From NCBI GenBank assembly GCA_000708835.1, contig DF237497.1, forward strand, positions 1-58,827: a stretch of DNA of 58,827 nt. The letters are read 5' to 3'. The notes under the pieces are model-generated. The model was not told the DNA's origin, did not search any database, and saw only the letters and a list, made by a program, of their open reading frames with translations. Positions 56,169-58,827 of the stretch are shown here, piece by piece. The stretch is from Klebsormidium nitens (taxonomy: Eukaryota; Streptophyta; Klebsormidiophyceae; Klebsormidiales; Klebsormidiaceae). Made by a program: the position numbers and the translations under genes. How positions within the stretch are numbered: position 1 is the stretch's first letter; the number at the start of each line of letters is the position of its first letter.

Positions 56169-57819
56169 ATGCTGAGCAGATTCAGTGGCGCCTTCAAGCG
56201 TCTTGTTGGGAAGATACAAAAAATTGAGCACGTTGGAACAGGTGTGTAACTCATGCCGCCGTGCTACGTTTGATGTTTGAAGATGAAGAGGATAGGCGGC
56301 AATAAGCAGACTCGGGCTGCCAGATCGTTTAGCTGTTTTGTCTTGCTGAGATGCACACTTGCTTGTTGCAATTGACGATCTTGCAAAGACCCAACTTTGT
56401 TCTTACCCCCTTTGGATCAGATCGGAGTGGCAATAAGTATTTCAAGCGGCCCGAAGAGGTTGATGGCACGGTGGTGGAGAAGCGGTGGATTGAGTTTGGG
56501 GGGGACAAGTTGCCTGATCCAACGTCAGTGCCCGGTAGGTTCACCACCTGTGCGCTGGTCCAGATTCTCCTCTTTCAACTCAAGGAGGAGACATTACGTC
56601 CTGGCCGGTGCATCACGATTCTTGTGTAGTGAGAGTATACATTCCCGCTTCACCACAAGGAGTCGACTGTCAACTCCTACTTGGGCAGGGCTAGGAATCT
56701 GACCCACCTTTATAAGCCAAGTGCGTTCCGATCCTTTTGTTACATCAGGCTGCTGTAAGTGTGCCTCATGCGTGAACAGGAGGCAGAGAGACACAAGTGT
56801 GCCTGACCCCTTTTCCTTCTTCAAAACCGATCCTTCTTTCTCTTTTTCATTGTGTTTTCCTTTTTGAATGCATGCTGGCCAGCAGGTGATACCAGAGACA
56901 ATCGCTTGGGGTTAGTTGGTGGTGAGTCCCCATCTTCAAACTTGGTGGTCACGTTGACATTAACCTTGACCTACTGAGTGCGCAGAATGTGGCCGCTCAA
57001 ACGCGGTGCTCTTTCTTGCTTTCCACAGTTGAGTGGACGAGCTGGCTGGCAGGGACGCGCCCACATGCCCCCTCGGAAGAGGAGATGAGCGCGCTCGAGA
57101 TGCGGCGCACCATGATCAAGTTCCGGGCGTCTGTGCTGGAGAAGGAGGAGGAGAAGCGCAAGTTCCGGGCCCGCAGCCTGAGGCAGGCCGGCGTAGCGGA
57201 GCAGGAGGGCCCGCACGACATGTCCCGCGTCATGGACCAGATCTCAGCATCATCATCGCGTGAGTACCACTGTGCCAGTATATAGAACAAACGGAAGTTC
57301 GGACGAAGCGAGGTCTGCAGCAAGTTCAGGATCGTTGTGAGTTGGCTGGGAGCTTTGAATGGCGACTTACAACTTGACGGAACTCGGATTGGCAAGTCCT
57401 GACATTGCGGGTCTGATCGAGATGGAACATCATTGCGAGGGGCCCTCCCCTCCGTCTGCTTGACAATGTCAAGATACCAGGTATCCTACTTCGTGGCAGG
57501 TGAAGATGCTTGGGAGGCAGGCGACAGCGGAAAGGTGGCTGGTCTGCCAAAGCAGAGACCTGGTTCGAGAGTGGGCGTGCAGAGATTTGATCCCGCAGCT
57601 GACTCGGGTGGGCCCAAGGGCTCCTTCAAGCCAGACTCGTGGCAGCCTAGTAGTAGTGGCGGATCGCCGAGTGCTGCTCCGAGGCCTCCATCCGAGGAGC
57701 GGAAAGCTGGCCAGCATGACCCCCGGAAACCATCTAGCAATCTTGATCAAAGCTCACAGTCTGCAGAGCCTGCGGGACGGGGGGCTACTTTTCAGCCAGG
57801 TGCTTGGCAACCAGACTAA
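56169..57819 (+). CDS. NDUFAF2: NDUFAF2-like mitochondrial complex I assembly factor (NDUFA12/B17.2 family)
   Basis: NDUFAF2 (mimitin, B17.2L) is a paralogue of the NDUFA12 subunit that holds a late assembly intermediate of complex I in mitochondria. Four exons, 56169-56241, 56421-56534, 57029-57259 and 57500-57819, are all joined in phase 1 and give 245 residues. Core family blocks are present: GDRSGNKYFKR, EEVDGTVVEKRWIEF and DPTSVPVEWTSWLAG. They are followed by a charged helix (EEEMSALEMRRTMIKFRASV, LEKEEEKRKFRARSL) and a Ser/Pro/Gly-rich tail. The tail holds FKPDSWQP (182-189) and FQPGAWQP (237-244), the second directly before the stop. A typical presequence is not obvious; the N-terminus (MLSRFSGAFKRLVGKIQ) is basic and amphipathic. 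The ATG at 56169 is the only plausible start. Confidence 0.88.
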
Positions 57820-58827
57820 ACGGTTTTTGAAACCTTCGGAAGTGTATGCCCATTCAAGAAAGGTTCATCTGATGGTCCTTACTTGGTACCGTCGCCTCGG
57901 GTTTTCTATGAGTTCGTGATGGAGTTTACACCTCCTTTTCGGACATACATCGCGTTTCGACTTCAATTTCGTTTCTCACTTGCCAAGGAAACTTACAGCA
58001 AGGGAGGGTTGCCTGTTCGTGCTGCCCCAACACATGGCTGGTCGAATGCTTATAATGTTGATGGAATCGAGCCTTGCGATCACGACTTCGAGGTGGCGAT
58101 GGTTTGACTGCACTTTGCTCACCTGTCCCCAACAGGGCAACAGTCACATGTTGTTGGTGCAGGCCAGTGTAGCATTCAAGACCGCAATGCTCATTCATGC
58201 TGATTCCTAATGGCTGATGTCTCACTGCTTTTTCTCATTGATACGACAATTATGAGCGCGCCGTTTCGAAGATCTTTGATTCAACTAATTATCCAAGATT
58301 CTTGCGTCCGACATTTGCAAACCTTGTGGCCAATGGAACATTGTTTTCATTTGGACACCAATTTTCTATCAACAATCGTAACAAGCAGATAGCATGCAAG
58401 GGGCATGCATGAGTGCCACTAAGAACTTGTATGCATGCACCTTTACAAGCTTTGAGACTTCAAAGTACGATCCGAAGCAGCGCGCAATTTAAGATCTCTT
58501 TAAAATTATGGTCGCGCTGCTTCAACTTGAGTGATGGAAGGCCTTGCACAGTGCACCTCACATGCCAGTGCAGCCTGTACATGTATGGCCCTTTGCATGA
58601 AAGCTCCCGAGAATGCCTTTATTTGAGCCGTTCGATGTTTCTAAGTGGCCAATCGACGGCTCATTTCTGAGCAAACATTGTGAGGGATCATCCAATTGAA
58701 ACTGCCTCAGCCTACCCGACCCCCTCGCATCATGGCTTCATTCAATGCTAGCCCTCGCCGCTCTAGTCGCCCCGCTTCTTGGCTCAAACCGTTGCACAGC
58801 GCGCTGCAATTCAGCATTGCCTTGCAA
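57820..58827. other. Non-coding sequence to the end of the window
   Basis: It begins with the 3' UTR of the NDUFAF2-like gene. The remaining kilobase has only short open frames with no recognisable product, no long repeat and no RNA gene that I can identify. Confidence 0.4.

Noticed and set aside
1-58827. CRISPR arrays, bacterial operons, integrated viral genes or a defence-type gene cluster
   Set aside because: No regularly spaced repeats, no ribosome-binding-site-led gene strings and no viral or transposase proteins were seen. The genes are intron-containing and mostly unrelated housekeeping genes.

Overview
The window is nuclear DNA from a photosynthetic eukaryote, most likely a streptophyte green alga of the Klebsormidium type. 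This is inferred from gene content. The genes are plant-type: SnRK1 gamma/KING1, AP-4 epsilon, chloroplast-type uroporphyrinogen decarboxylase, a TGD5-like glycine-rich protein, a plant-type cyclic phosphodiesterase and a DUF3611 envelope protein. Nearly every gene is split by GT-AG introns of roughly 100-600 bp with matching phases. There are no operons and no bacterial or viral genes. All gene models were built by hand from reading frame, splice consensus, intron phase and remembered family sequence, so small boundary errors are possible.

Layout, left to right: a possible 3' end of an upstream gene (3-74); an inverted-repeat element (142-679); cyclic phosphodiesterase (943-2112, +); a DUF3700/class II amidotransferase-like protein with a long disordered tail (3231-6570, -); a divergent SEC23-like COPII protein (7890-13255, -); a non-coding block with a TA-flanked MITE and two abutting hairpins (13543-13934); TGD5-like (14635-15528, +); uroporphyrinogen decarboxylase (16323-19354, -); peroxisomal enoyl-CoA hydratase ending in SKL (20180-23109, +); SnRK1 gamma-1/KING1-like (24318-28062, +); UVSSA homologue (29381-33030, -); DUF1992/DNAJC28-like (33476-35461, +); DUF3611 chloroplast membrane protein (36508-38207, -); a second, divergent four-CBS gamma-like protein (39239-42433, +); HSP110-class HSP70 (43934-48704, +); AP-4 epsilon (49849-55392, -); and an NDUFAF2-like complex I assembly factor (56169-57819, +).

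The genes are unrelated housekeeping functions: vesicle coats, tetrapyrrole and lipid metabolism, energy sensing, transcription-coupled repair, chaperones and mitochondrial assembly. Several sit head to head (SEC23/TGD5, UROD/ECH, UVSSA/DNAJC28, DUF3611/CBS, AP4E/NDUFAF2) and may share promoter regions. The only likely evolutionary link between neighbours is the two CBS proteins, which share two introns at the same position and phase. I see no gene cluster that amounts to a new multi-gene system. The most interesting items are the gamma-subunit pair with unusual insertions and the two TIR elements with associated hairpins.
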